Shown here one piece after another: positions 25,400 to 33,643 of a stretch of DNA of 38,482 bases (within the stretch, counting starts at the first letter, position 1; each line of letters starts with the position of its first letter). Under the pieces are notes generated by a model, which saw only the letters and a list, made by a program, of their open reading frames with translations, was not told where the DNA came from and ran no database searches. The stretch spans positions 1 through 38,482 of the forward strand of contig CAINGK010000148.1 in assembly GCA_903848465.1 (NCBI GenBank), in the 5' to 3' direction. The DNA comes from an uncultured Verrucomicrobiota bacterium. GTDB lineage: Bacteria > Verrucomicrobiota > Verrucomicrobiia > Verrucomicrobiales > Verrucomicrobiaceae. A program made the position numbers and the translations under genes.

Positions 25400-25423
25400 G
25401 TCTGGTGAAATCACGATTTTCAT

Positions 25424-26689
25424 ATGATTAGCGAACTCAAAGCCCTCTTCGACTATTACGAAAAAGAGAAAGGAATCGACCGGAATAAAATGGTCGAGGC
25501 CCTGTCACAGGCATTGCTCGCCGCCTCCAAGAAAAGCATTGGTCCAGCACGCGAACTCCGCATCGATATTGATCCTGACAAAGGCACCATCAAGGCGTTT
25601 GCCAAACTCATCGCGGTAGAGACTGTCACCAATCGCTGGGAGGAACTCCAACTCGCCACCGCCAAGCGCTTCAAGAAAAATGCCGTGATTGGTGATGAGA
25701 TCGAGGTCGAAGTCACCCCCAACAACATGGGCCGTATCGCCGCCCAGACCGCGAAGCAGACGATGCTGCAGCGCCTCCGCATGGCGGAAAAAGAAAACCT
25801 CTATGAAGAGTTTAAGGACCGCACCGGCGACGTCGTCAGTGGGGTGGTTCGCCGCTTTGAAAAATCCGATGTCATCGTCGATCTCGGTAAATTCGAGGGC
25901 GTGATGACCTCCAAGGAGCGTGTGTCCACCGAGGACTACACCCCCGGTGACCGCATGCGCTTTTATGTCAAAGCGGTGGAAAAGGACAGTGGACGCGGAC
26001 CGGAAATCATCCTGTCCCGCGCGCATCCGAATTTTGTGCGCCGCTTGTTCGAATTTGAAGTCAGTGAGATCGGTGACCGCACCGTTGAGATTGCCAGCAT
26101 CGCCCGTGAAGCTGGTTATCGCACCAAGCTGGCCGTGCATAGCGCTGACGAAAAAGTGGACCCTGTGGGGGCCTGCGTCGGTCTGCGTGGCGCGCGAGTG
26201 AAGAACATCGTGCGCGAGCTGAACAACGAAAAGGTGGACATCATCCGCTGGAAATCCGACCCCGCAGAGTTCGTGCGTGAAGCCTTGAAGCCGATCAAGG
26301 TCATCTCCATCCACGTCAACACGGACAAGAAAGAGGCTCGCCTCACCGTCAGTGATGAGGATCTCTCCAAGGCCATTGGTCGTCGCGGCCAGAATGCACG
26401 TCTGACCTCACGCCTCGTTGGTATGGATTTGGTCATTGAGAAAGATGAACACGCCGCCGAGGTCTTCGAAGGCCAGATGGGCAGCGCGGTCCATCATCTG
26501 GTGGACGCCCTTGGCATTACCGAGGATGTGGCCCGTCAGCTCACTCAAGGCGGCATGGGTGACCTCAAGACACTCGCAACCGGAGTTGATGTCGCTGACA
26601 TCGCCGAGGTGCTTGATGGCGACACCGCCCTGGCCCAGCAGATTTTCGACAAAGCCGCAGCACATGCTTCATCTCCTGCAAAGGAGTAG
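25424..26689 (+). CDS. nusA: Transcription termination/antitermination protein NusA
   Basis: 421-aa RNA polymerase-binding elongation factor. The N-terminal domain (about 1-135) begins ISELKALFDYYEKEKGIDRNKMVEALSQALLAASKK. An S1 domain (about 135-200) contains VSGVVRRFEKSDVIVDLGKFEGVM. Two KH domains follow, with VGACVGLRGARVKNIVRELNNEKVDIIRW and LSKAIGRRGQNARLTSRLVGMDL (the GxxG-type loops GLRG and GRRG). A C-terminal helix-hairpin-helix stretch (ALGITEDVARQLTQGGMGDLKTLA) completes it. It has no Shine-Dalgarno. It heads a nusA-infB-rbfA unit, but the usual preceding rimP is missing. The leader contains a strong terminator hairpin, consistent with feedback control by NusA. Confidence 0.97.
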   Translation: MISELKALFDYYEKEKGIDRNKMVEALSQALLAASKKSIGPARELRIDIDPDKGTIKAFAKLIAVETVTNRWEELQLATAKRFKKNAVIGDEIEVEVTPNNMGRIAAQTAKQTMLQRLRMAEKENLYEEFKDRTGDVVSGVVRRFEKSDVIVDLGKFEGVMTSKERVSTEDYTPGDRMRFYVKAVEKDSGRGPEIILSRAHPNFVRRLFEFEVSEIGDRTVEIASIAREAGYRTKLAVHSADEKVDPVGACVGLRGARVKNIVRELNNEKVDIIRWKSDPAEFVREALKPIKVISIHVNTDKKEARLTVSDEDLSKAIGRRGQNARLTSRLVGMDLVIEKDEHAAEVFEGQMGSAVHHLVDALGITEDVARQLTQGGMGDLKTLATGVDVADIAEVLDGDTALAQQIFDKAAAHASSPAKE

Positions 26690-26778
26690 CCCCTGTGCCG
26701 CCATGACAACGATTTCAAACCAACCCCCAACTTACGACCAGCCAGCCTCCCACGCCGCTCGCCCGATCTCATTCTCTC

Positions 26779-29025
26779 ATGCCCAGCAAACCCTCATCCG
26801 CAAAAAAGAGCAAGTCTTCCACCGACGAGATCGGTGACAAGCCTATGCCTGCCGACAGCGCCCAGCCCAAAAAAGAAGTCAAAGGGAAGGTGCTTTCGTT
26901 GATTGAGGAAAAGAAGCCTAGAAATAGAGGTGGGGTCAAGGAAGGCTCTTCACTGCCGCCGTTGGGAGCCACCAAACCTGCGGTGACCCCAGAGCCAGAG
27001 GTGCCAGCCGCGCCTGCCAAGCCCACTCTGGATGAGCGCAAGGCCGCCGCTTTGAATCTGTTTGAGGACGATGATAAGCCCAAAGTGCGCCGCCGTCCGG
27101 TGGATGAAAACGCTCAGCAGAGCGCCCTGCCGCCCATCTCCCTGCTTAGCGACAATACTCCGCCAAAACCGATCGTGCCGATCGTTCACGCACCTCCGGC
27201 CGACGTGCCGGTGCCTGAGTTTGAGGTCAGTGAAAGTGGTGAAAAAATCATCCATCTGAAGCCACCCATCGTGGTTAAGGATCTGGCGGACAAGATGGGC
27301 TTGAAGCCCTTCAAAATCATCTCCGAGCTCATCGCATTCAAGGTCTTCGCCAGCGCTGACAAGGCCATCGACATTGAGATCGCCGAAAAAATCTGCGAGA
27401 AGCACGGCTTCAAGCTGGAGCGCGACAAGCGCGAAAAAGGCGGCGGCGTTCACAAGGTCGAAGAGATCATCGTCGAGCCTGTCGCCCAGGTCGTCGAAGA
27501 GGTGGAGGAGGAGAAACTGGAACTCCGCGCCCCGATTATCACTTTTATGGGCCACGTTGACCATGGCAAGACCTCGCTGCTGGATGCTCTGCGCAAGACG
27601 CAGGTCACCTCGGGTGAAGCCGGCGGCATCACGCAGCACATTGGTGCTTACTGCATCTTCCACAACGGGAAGCCTATCACTTTCATCGACACACCCGGTC
27701 ATGCCGCCTTCTCGGCCATGCGCGCCCGTGGTGCCAAAGTCACGGACATCGTCGTGCTCGTTATCGCTGCAGACGACGGCATCATGCCGCAGACAAAAGA
27801 AGCCCTCAGCCATGCGAAAGCCGCTGGCGTGCAGCTCATGGTCGCGCTGAACAAATGTGACCTGCCTACAGCCAACGTTTTGCGGGTGAAAAGCCAGTTG
27901 CAGGACATCGGGCTCGCTCCCGTGGACTGGGGTGGTGAGATCGAAGTCATGGAAGTTTCTGCCAAAAGCGGTCTTGGCCTCGACAACCTGCTCGAAACCA
28001 TGTCCCTCCAGGCTGAAGTTCTGGAACTCAAGGCCGACCCCAAGGCCTCCCCACGCGCCACGGTCATTGAATCCTCCATGGTTGCGGGCAAAGGCCCCGT
28101 GGCCACGGTCATCATCGGCCAGGGCACGCTTAAAGTCGGCCAGCCCTTTATCTGCGGCCCGCTCTGGGGCAAGGTCAAGGCGATCATCAATGACCGCGGC
28201 GACTCCATCAAGGAAGTCCTTCCCGGCATGCCCTGCGAAGTCATCGGCTTCAGCGACATGCCACATGTGGGCGACGAAGTCGTCGTCATGAACAGCGAGC
28301 GCGATGTCAAGAAGCTCAGTGAAGAGCGCCTGGAGGAGATCCGCCAGAAGAAGCTCAATGTGCCGCGCCGCTCCACCCTGGAGCATCTCTTTGCCAGCAT
28401 CGAGGACAGCAACAAGAAGGCCCTCAAAATCGTCCTCAAGTGCGACGTGCAGGGTTCTGTGGAGGCTGTGGCCAAGTGCCTCACCGACATCAAGAGCGAC
28501 AAGTGCAACCTCGACATTCTGCACAAGGAAGTCGGCGCCATCAATGAATCCGACGTACTGCTGGCCAGCGCCTCGGACGTCATCATCATCGGCTTCAACG
28601 TCAAGGTGGAGAACAAGGCCCTCACCGTTTCCAAGCGTGAGACGGTGCAGGTGAAGCTCTACTCCATCATTTACGAGCTCATCGATCAGGTGAAGGAAGC
28701 CATGGCCGGATTGCTCGATCCGATCACTCGCGAGAAGGTCATCGGTCATGCCCGCGTGAAGCAGGTCTTCAAGGTCAACAAGGGCTTCGTCGGCGGCTCC
28801 GTCGTCACCGATGGTGTCATGAACCGCAAGCAGCGCGCCCGCGTGCTGCGAGACGGCCAGGCTGTGTATGACGGCGGCTTTGAAACGCTGCGCCGCTTCA
28901 CGGACGAAGTCAACGAAGTGCGCAACGGCATGGAGTGCGGTATCAAGCTCTCCGGCTTCAGCGACTACGAAGAAAACGACGTCATCGAGTGCTACGAACT
29001 CGAAAAAATCGCCCAAACTCTCTGA
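26779..29025 (+). CDS. infB: Translation initiation factor IF-2
   Basis: 748-aa GTPase that places fMet-tRNA on the ribosome. A Lys/Pro/Ser-rich disordered N terminus (about 1-150) is followed by an IF2_N-type domain (about 165-220, VVKDLADKMGLKPFKIISELI). The G domain has G1 GHVDHGKTS at residues 258-266, G2 region GEAGGITQHIGAY, G3 DTPGHAAF, G4 NKCD and G5 VSAKSG. Domain II (KGPVATVIIGQGTLKVGQ), domain III and the C-terminal fMet-binding domain (VFKVNKGFVGGSVVTDGVMNRKQRARVLRDG) follow. It is 90 bases downstream of nusA. The ATG at 26779 gives a normal N terminus; no Shine-Dalgarno precedes it. A 688-codon frame on the opposite strand is a composition shadow. Confidence 0.98.
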   Translation: MPSKPSSAKKSKSSTDEIGDKPMPADSAQPKKEVKGKVLSLIEEKKPRNRGGVKEGSSLPPLGATKPAVTPEPEVPAAPAKPTLDERKAAALNLFEDDDKPKVRRRPVDENAQQSALPPISLLSDNTPPKPIVPIVHAPPADVPVPEFEVSESGEKIIHLKPPIVVKDLADKMGLKPFKIISELIAFKVFASADKAIDIEIAEKICEKHGFKLERDKREKGGGVHKVEEIIVEPVAQVVEEVEEEKLELRAPIITFMGHVDHGKTSLLDALRKTQVTSGEAGGITQHIGAYCIFHNGKPITFIDTPGHAAFSAMRARGAKVTDIVVLVIAADDGIMPQTKEALSHAKAAGVQLMVALNKCDLPTANVLRVKSQLQDIGLAPVDWGGEIEVMEVSAKSGLGLDNLLETMSLQAEVLELKADPKASPRATVIESSMVAGKGPVATVIIGQGTLKVGQPFICGPLWGKVKAIINDRGDSIKEVLPGMPCEVIGFSDMPHVGDEVVVMNSERDVKKLSEERLEEIRQKKLNVPRRSTLEHLFASIEDSNKKALKIVLKCDVQGSVEAVAKCLTDIKSDKCNLDILHKEVGAINESDVLLASASDVIIIGFNVKVENKALTVSKRETVQVKLYSIIYELIDQVKEAMAGLLDPITREKVIGHARVKQVFKVNKGFVGGSVVTDGVMNRKQRARVLRDGQAVYDGGFETLRRFTDEVNEVRNGMECGIKLSGFSDYEENDVIECYELEKIAQTL

Positions 29026-29040
29026 TCCCGCTCGTCGTAT

Positions 29041-29095
29041 CAGGTTTCAGGTCACCAGCGTGCCATTCACGCTTCTGACCGGAACCTGAAACCTG
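29041..29095. repeat. Palindromic element between infB and rbfA
   Basis: Perfect 12-bp arms CAGGTTTCAGGT (29041-29052) and ACCTGAAACCTG (29084-29095) enclose a second inverted repeat AGCGTG/CACGCT (29057-29062, 29068-29073), itself flanked by GGTCA/TGACC, which partly competes with the outer arm. The RNA would form a strong two-tier hairpin with no T-run. It fits a REP-like element or an mRNA processing/stability site within the operon. Confidence 0.65.
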
Positions 29096-29112
29096 CCCCT
29101 TTAAACTGCCTT

Positions 29113-29511
29113 ATGTCCCTCCGAGTCGATAAAGTACGCGAACTCATTCGTCGTGAGCTCAGCACCATCCTCGAGAAGGATTTCCGCAACGAGGGCTGCC
29201 TAGTAACCATTCACGACGTCAGCCCCACGCCGGACATGCGGCAGTGCTTTGTTTATGTGGGGGTCATCGGCAAGCCGCACCAGCAGGACGCCGCCCTGGC
29301 CAAGCTCGTGAAGGCCCGTGGCTTCATCCAGCGGGATCTCTACAAGCGCGTCAAACTCCGCAGTAGCCCCCAGTTGTTCTTCCGCCTCGACAAATCAGTC
29401 GAGCGTGGTGTCCCGCTTCTCAACATCATCGACAACCTTCCCCCGCCGCTGCCTGATCTGCCACCAGAAGCAGATGCTGCTGCCGAGCCACCGATCAAGC
29501 CCGCCAACTAA
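29113..29511 (+). CDS. rbfA: Ribosome-binding factor A
   Basis: 132-aa KH-fold factor for late 30S maturation and 16S 5'-end processing. Recognisable by RVDKVRELIRRELSTILEKDF at the N terminus, VTIHDVSPTPDMRQCFVYVGVIG in the middle, and the RGFIQRDLYKRVKLRSSPQLFFRLDKSVERG segment, which is highly characteristic. The last 25 residues are Pro/Ala-rich and probably disordered. It follows infB by 87 bases that are filled by a palindromic element, and keeps the standard infB-rbfA order; truB and ribF are not downstream. The next gene is a penicillin-binding protein. Confidence 0.95.
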   Translation: MSLRVDKVRELIRRELSTILEKDFRNEGCLVTIHDVSPTPDMRQCFVYVGVIGKPHQQDAALAKLVKARGFIQRDLYKRVKLRSSPQLFFRLDKSVERGVPLLNIIDNLPPPLPDLPPEADAAAEPPIKPAN

Positions 29512-29600
29512 CGACGGCACAAAGCTGCACCTGTGCAGGTGAATTGGGTTCTGCATGCGGCGGAGCTTGAGAATGCGCTGGAGCAGCTTAACAATACCTT

Positions 29601-31559
29601 ATGGTCGCAGTCGTTGCCTTCAACCGCCGGCAGGAGATACCTCGTATCAAACAATTGCTGCGCCTGTTATTCCTGATGTTGGCCACCTGTGGCCTGATGG
29701 TTTCGCCCCTTCAAGTCCATGGCGAAGCCTCGCCGTCGGGCTTTGTTCCCGGGAGCGGCACGCGCGCGGATGTGAAGCCTTTTTACTTCGCCATCCCAGC
29801 GCCACGCGGGCAGATCCTGGACCGCAAGGGGCGGCCCTTCGCACAAAACACGGTCGTCCACCGCCTATTGTTTACCGTGCCAGCGGAGCAGCGCAGCACG
29901 CTGGAGGTCTATACCGCCTGGTTGGAGAAGGAAATCGCCGCATCTCAGCAGGATCTGCCAGCCGCGCGCATGCCAGACGCGGAGCTGTTAAAGCGCCATT
30001 ATGAAACCCGGCGCGAACTCCCCGTAACGGTGAGCGATGCAGTTACCCAGGAGGTAGTCATCGATCCGCAAAAGCATCCGCATGCCAGTGTGCGCACAGA
30101 ATACGTACGCCACTACCCGCAGGGCGATACGGCGGCGCATCTCCTCGGCTACGTCTCGGCAGATGGTGCGCCACCATCTGGCCCGGTGTTGCGGAGTGAG
30201 CCGCTCTGGCAGCGCACGCGCGGTGCCGCAGGACTTGAATCGGCATTTAACAAGCAGCTCACGGGCACCGATGGCACGCTGTGCCTGATGATGGCGGACG
30301 CGGGCACGGTCGCCTATGAGCAGGTCTTCACCCCGCCATTGGCAGGCCGAGATGTGGTCACCACACTGAATCTCGACACGCAGAGCAGCGCCGAAGCTGC
30401 GTTGGCCCATTCCAGCCGCCGCTGTGCTATGGTCATCGTGGATGCCTTCACCGGCGACATCCGCGCCATGGCCAGCCAGCCACGCTTTGATCCCAATGCC
30501 TTTGCACGCGGTCTCTCCGATACCGATTTTACAGCGCTCACGCAGGACATCAACGGGCCGCTGTTTGATCGTGCCCTGCAGGGCACCTATCCACCGGGTT
30601 CCGTCTTCAAGCCCATGGTCGTGCTCGCCGGACTGCGCGCTGGCACGGTGGATGCCCAGCAGTCGTTCGAGTGCGGCCCCTCGCTCATGATTGATGGTCG
30701 CGAGTTCGACAACTGGTCCAAGGACGACCGCGGCTGGTTCAATGCGCGTGATGCCATCATTCGCTCCTGCAACACCTACTTCTACCAGTCTGCCATGGTG
30801 ACACGGGACGTACCGATCCTCTACATGGCGCATGAGTTTGGTTACGGTGTGGCTCCGGTGCTGCCGCTGAAGACCGCCGCCGGTTCCCTGCCGCAACGCG
30901 CACCGTCAAATCAGGAACTCGCGAATCTGGCCATCGGCCAAGGCATCACGGAAGCCTCGCCACTGCAAGTGGCGATGGCGATGGCCACCCTTGCCAATGG
31001 GTCCTGCCGACCACGTCCTAGGCTGGTGATGCAGACGCAGTCCCAGAGCGGACAGATTGGCGACGTGTCCATCCCGTGCCGTGAAGCGATCCTGCCCGTG
31101 AGCCAGATGGATCTGGAGACCGTGCGGCATGCGATGTTCGGCGTGGTGAATCATGTGAATGGCACAGGCAAAGCGGCACGCTTGAAAAAGGTCCCCGTCT
31201 TTGGCAAGACCGGCACGGCCCAGTGGGTGCTGCGCGGTGCCAAGGCCAACGTCGTCTGGTTCGCCGGTTTTGTGGCTACCACTCCGCCACTGGCCTTTGC
31301 GGTCATGATCGAGGGAAACGCTGGCGAAGGTGGTCTCTCTGGTGGTGGCACAGCGGCACCCGTCATCGCCAAAGTCCTGCATGACATCGAGTCCAAGCCT
31401 GCTGCGCACGGAGTGACTTATGAACCTAGTAAGGTCATGGAAGAAACCGACCCGCTCGCCGTGCCGCTGGTCCCCGACTACATGGAGGATCGACCGCAGC
31501 CACCACCCTTCTACCGCGAGAATCCAGCGGGTGGCTTTTTCCAACGCTTGTTTCGCTAA
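29601..31559 (+). CDS. Class B penicillin-binding protein (PBP2/MrdA-like transpeptidase)
   Basis: 652-aa peptidoglycan DD-transpeptidase. One N-terminal membrane anchor (LLRLLFLMLATCGLMVSPL) leads to the dimerisation domain with APRGQILDRKGRPFAQN, followed by VRTEYVRHYPQGDTAAHLLGYV and the GAAGLESAFNKQLTGTDG segment. The transpeptidase domain has all motifs: Ser334-x-x-Lys337 in YPPGSVFKPM, Ser389-Cys-Asn391 in IRSCNTYFYQ, and Lys536-Thr-Gly in FGKTGTAQW. The layout and length match the elongation-type PBP2. The last 60 residues are Pro-rich. Start is the ATG at 29601; the same frame has a stop at 29589. No mreC/mreD/rodA is adjacent in this window. It is followed after 26 bases by the class A-type PBP gene. 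Confidence 0.92.
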   Translation: MVAVVAFNRRQEIPRIKQLLRLLFLMLATCGLMVSPLQVHGEASPSGFVPGSGTRADVKPFYFAIPAPRGQILDRKGRPFAQNTVVHRLLFTVPAEQRSTLEVYTAWLEKEIAASQQDLPAARMPDAELLKRHYETRRELPVTVSDAVTQEVVIDPQKHPHASVRTEYVRHYPQGDTAAHLLGYVSADGAPPSGPVLRSEPLWQRTRGAAGLESAFNKQLTGTDGTLCLMMADAGTVAYEQVFTPPLAGRDVVTTLNLDTQSSAEAALAHSSRRCAMVIVDAFTGDIRAMASQPRFDPNAFARGLSDTDFTALTQDINGPLFDRALQGTYPPGSVFKPMVVLAGLRAGTVDAQQSFECGPSLMIDGREFDNWSKDDRGWFNARDAIIRSCNTYFYQSAMVTRDVPILYMAHEFGYGVAPVLPLKTAAGSLPQRAPSNQELANLAIGQGITEASPLQVAMAMATLANGSCRPRPRLVMQTQSQSGQIGDVSIPCREAILPVSQMDLETVRHAMFGVVNHVNGTGKAARLKKVPVFGKTGTAQWVLRGAKANVVWFAGFVATTPPLAFAVMIEGNAGEGGLSGGGTAAPVIAKVLHDIESKPAAHGVTYEPSKVMEETDPLAVPLVPDYMEDRPQPPPFYRENPAGGFFQRLFR

Positions 31560-31585
31560 CTCTAGGTCTGCCGATCCCAATCGCC

Positions 31586-32653
31586 ATGTCGCCGCTCCCA
31601 TTCATCCAAAAGATCCTCCAACGTCTGCGTGAGAGCTGGCTGTGGTTGCCCAAGTGGCTGCGCCGTCTGAGTGGCGTGTGCGCATTCATGGCTCTGATGG
31701 GCTTCATCGCCCTTGGCTTGATCTGGCACCACTATGCCAGCATTGCCGCCACTTACGACATGGCCGCGCTCACCCGTGGCCAGAATGAAACCCTCATTGT
31801 GGATGCGCAGGGTGAACCCATTGGCAGCGCTAGCGACATCGAGCGCGAGATCGTCACTCTGCAAGGCGTGCCCATCCAATTGGTCCAGGCCATCATCGCC
31901 ACAGAAGATGCTCGTTTCTTTTCGCATCCGGGCTTCGACTTCATCGGGCTGGGTCGCGCTGCCCTGAAGAACTTCACCGCTCATGGCATTCGCCAGGGCG
32001 GCAGCACGATCACGCAGCAGCTCGCGCGCAATGCCTTCGGCCTGCAGGGGCGTAGCTATGAGCGGAAGCTGACGGAAATTTTTCTCGCCATGCGCATCGA
32101 GCGCGAACACACCAAGGATCAAATCCTCACTTATTATCTTAACCGCATCTACCTCGGTACGGGTTGCAGCGGGGTGGGGGCCGCAGCGCGCTGCTACTTT
32201 GGCAAGGATGTGCATGACCTCACGCTCACAGAGGCCGCCACCTTGGCAGGCATCATCAAGGCTCCCGTAGCCTTTTCTCCCATCACCCAGCCGACTCTGG
32301 CCCGGCAAAAACGCGATCTCACCCTGCAGCGCATGGTAGAGACGGGTAGCATCACGGAGGCCGAGGCCAGCATTGCCAAGGACCAGCCCCTCGTTGTCCG
32401 CCAAGATAAGACACGGGTGCGCACTGGTTACATGCTCGCAGCAGCCCGCGCCGAGTTTCAGCGTATCGGCCTGAAGCCCGGCATCCCCCCGGAGATGACC
32501 ATGACACTGCGTTTGAAATGGCAGCACCGCCTGGACGCCCTCATGCGCCAGCACCTTGATCACCTCTCCTCAGACGACTCCGCGCTGCAAGGAGCCGTCA
32601 TCGTCTTGGACAATCGCACCGGGGCCATCCTCGCTTTGCAGGGGGGGGCGTGA
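31586..32653 (+). CDS. Class A PBP-type protein, glycosyltransferase (GT51) half, ends at frameshift
   Basis: A membrane anchor (about residues 30-48, VCAFMALMGFIALGLIW) is followed by a complete GT51 peptidoglycan glycosyltransferase domain. ATEDARFFSHPGFD carries the catalytic Glu107; RQGGSTITQQLARN, RKLTEIFLAMRIE, KDQILTYYLNRIYLG and FGKDVHDLTLTEAATLAGIIKAP follow. After a linker, the start of the transpeptidase domain reads GAVIVLDNRTGAILALQGG and then stops at TGA, because a run of eight G (32641-32648) puts the frame one base off. Removing one G joins it exactly to the downstream frame (GGRDFTTSPFNRAL) to give 684 aa. The GT active site is intact, so this fragment alone could polymerise glycan strands. 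Confidence 0.88.
   Translation: MSPLPFIQKILQRLRESWLWLPKWLRRLSGVCAFMALMGFIALGLIWHHYASIAATYDMAALTRGQNETLIVDAQGEPIGSASDIEREIVTLQGVPIQLVQAIIATEDARFFSHPGFDFIGLGRAALKNFTAHGIRQGGSTITQQLARNAFGLQGRSYERKLTEIFLAMRIEREHTKDQILTYYLNRIYLGTGCSGVGAAARCYFGKDVHDLTLTEAATLAGIIKAPVAFSPITQPTLARQKRDLTLQRMVETGSITEAEASIAKDQPLVVRQDKTRVRTGYMLAAARAEFQRIGLKPGIPPEMTMTLRLKWQHRLDALMRQHLDHLSSDDSALQGAVIVLDNRTGAILALQGGA
32641..32648 (+). repeat. G8 homopolymer at the frameshift point
   Basis: Eight consecutive G. Seven would restore the frame between the two halves of the class A PBP-type gene. It can be a real mutation, a slippage (phase-variable) site, or an assembly error. Confidence 0.85.
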
Positions 32654-33641
32654 CTTCACCACCAGTCCGTTCAATCGCGCTTTGGACGGCATACGTCCAC
32701 CCGGCACCGCCTTCCTTCCCCTCGTTTATGCCGCAGCGCTCACCACCCAACCGGACGCAACCGATGCCCCGCAGATCGACGGCCCGCTGGACAACCGCCA
32801 GGCCATGATCGGCGGACTCGTGGGCACCCTCGGCGAGTGGGGCGCGGAAGGTGAGCCAGTTACCTACACCGGCGGCTCCATCACGCCCATGCAGGCTCTG
32901 CTCGAAGGTCGTACCGCCGCCACGGTCCGGCTTGGCTACCAGGTTGGCTTAGATTCCCTCCGCACTGCGCTCAACCGCTGCGGCTTCACCACCCCACTGC
33001 GCACGGAGGCCGCCTTCACTCTTGGCCAAAGTCCCTTGCGCCTCATTGAGATTGCCCGTGCTTTTACCGCCATCGCTAATGATGGCCGCCTCTGCGCCGC
33101 TCCCCACCTCCTCTTGACCCCCTCAGTACGCAGTGCCGAAGTCTTCGCCCCTGCGGCCATTGCTCATGTGCGGGAAACCCTGATCTCCGGCATGGAACGG
33201 CCCGAGTACCGCCAGCCGTTGGTGGAACATGGACTCGCGAATAAAAGCATCGCTGGTTTTGGCGGCATCACTTACGATCGCACAGATGCCTGGTTTATCG
33301 GCTCAGATCGTAATCTGACCTGCCTCGTTTGGATCGGGCATGATAAAGATATACCCATCAGTGCCAAAGCCACCGCCGCCACTGCTGCGCTGCCGCTGTG
33401 GGCCGCTGTCTTTGCCATGGTGACAGACGGCAAGACTCAAGGCTGGCATGCCAAAACCGGCCTTTCCCAGCTATTGGCTCCGCCTCCTCGCGCCCTCTTT
33501 GTGGAAGGTGAAGGCCGCAACTTTCCAGTGACGCCTGTTTCTGGAGTCGTGATGGGTCGTGATCCTTACCAAAGCACCAGTGCCCAGGGGGCCGTGCCTG
33601 CGGCCTTACCTGTGCCCGCCGCAGTACCGGCAGCTCGATAG
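32643..33641 (+). CDS. Class A PBP-type protein, transpeptidase-like half lacking all catalytic motifs
   Basis: Continuation, in the next frame, of the protein starting at 31586. Homology begins at GGRDFTTSPFNRALDGIRPPG. The fold is clearly the class A PBP transpeptidase, but each active-site motif is changed. The SxxK position in PGSxFKP reads GTAFLP (Ser to Thr, Lys to Leu). SxN in AxxSxNxxxVRL reads LLEGRTAATVRL. KTG in AGKTGTTxDxRDAWF reads AGFGGITYDRTDAWF. The rest, including DAWFIGSDRNLTCLVWIGHD, is well kept, so the domain probably folds but cannot acylate. The frame is open to 33641 and ends in a short Pro/Ala-rich tail. It may serve as a structural or regulatory module. No ribosome binding site supports independent translation. 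Confidence 0.82.
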   Translation, partial: GGRDFTTSPFNRALDGIRPPGTAFLPLVYAAALTTQPDATDAPQIDGPLDNRQAMIGGLVGTLGEWGAEGEPVTYTGGSITPMQALLEGRTAATVRLGYQVGLDSLRTALNRCGFTTPLRTEAAFTLGQSPLRLIEIARAFTAIANDGRLCAAPHLLLTPSVRSAEVFAPAAIAHVRETLISGMERPEYRQPLVEHGLANKSIAGFGGITYDRTDAWFIGSDRNLTCLVWIGHDKDIPISAKATAATAALPLWAAVFAMVTDGKTQGWHAKTGLSQLLAPPPRALFVEGEGRNFPVTPVSGVVMGRDPYQSTSAQGAVPAALPVPAAVPAAR

Positions 33642-33643
33642 GG

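Noticed and set aside
26950..29016. 688-codon open frame on the minus strand opposite infB
   Set aside because: It mirrors infB codon structure and has no recognisable motifs; infB is certain, and GC-rich codon bias opens the opposite frame.
29533..29680. Short frame before the PBP2-like gene (VQVNWVLHAAELENALEQLN...)
   Set aside because: Codon pattern looks protein-like, but it overlaps the signal-anchor of the PBP gene in another frame, has no family match I know, and stops quickly; possibly a vestige.
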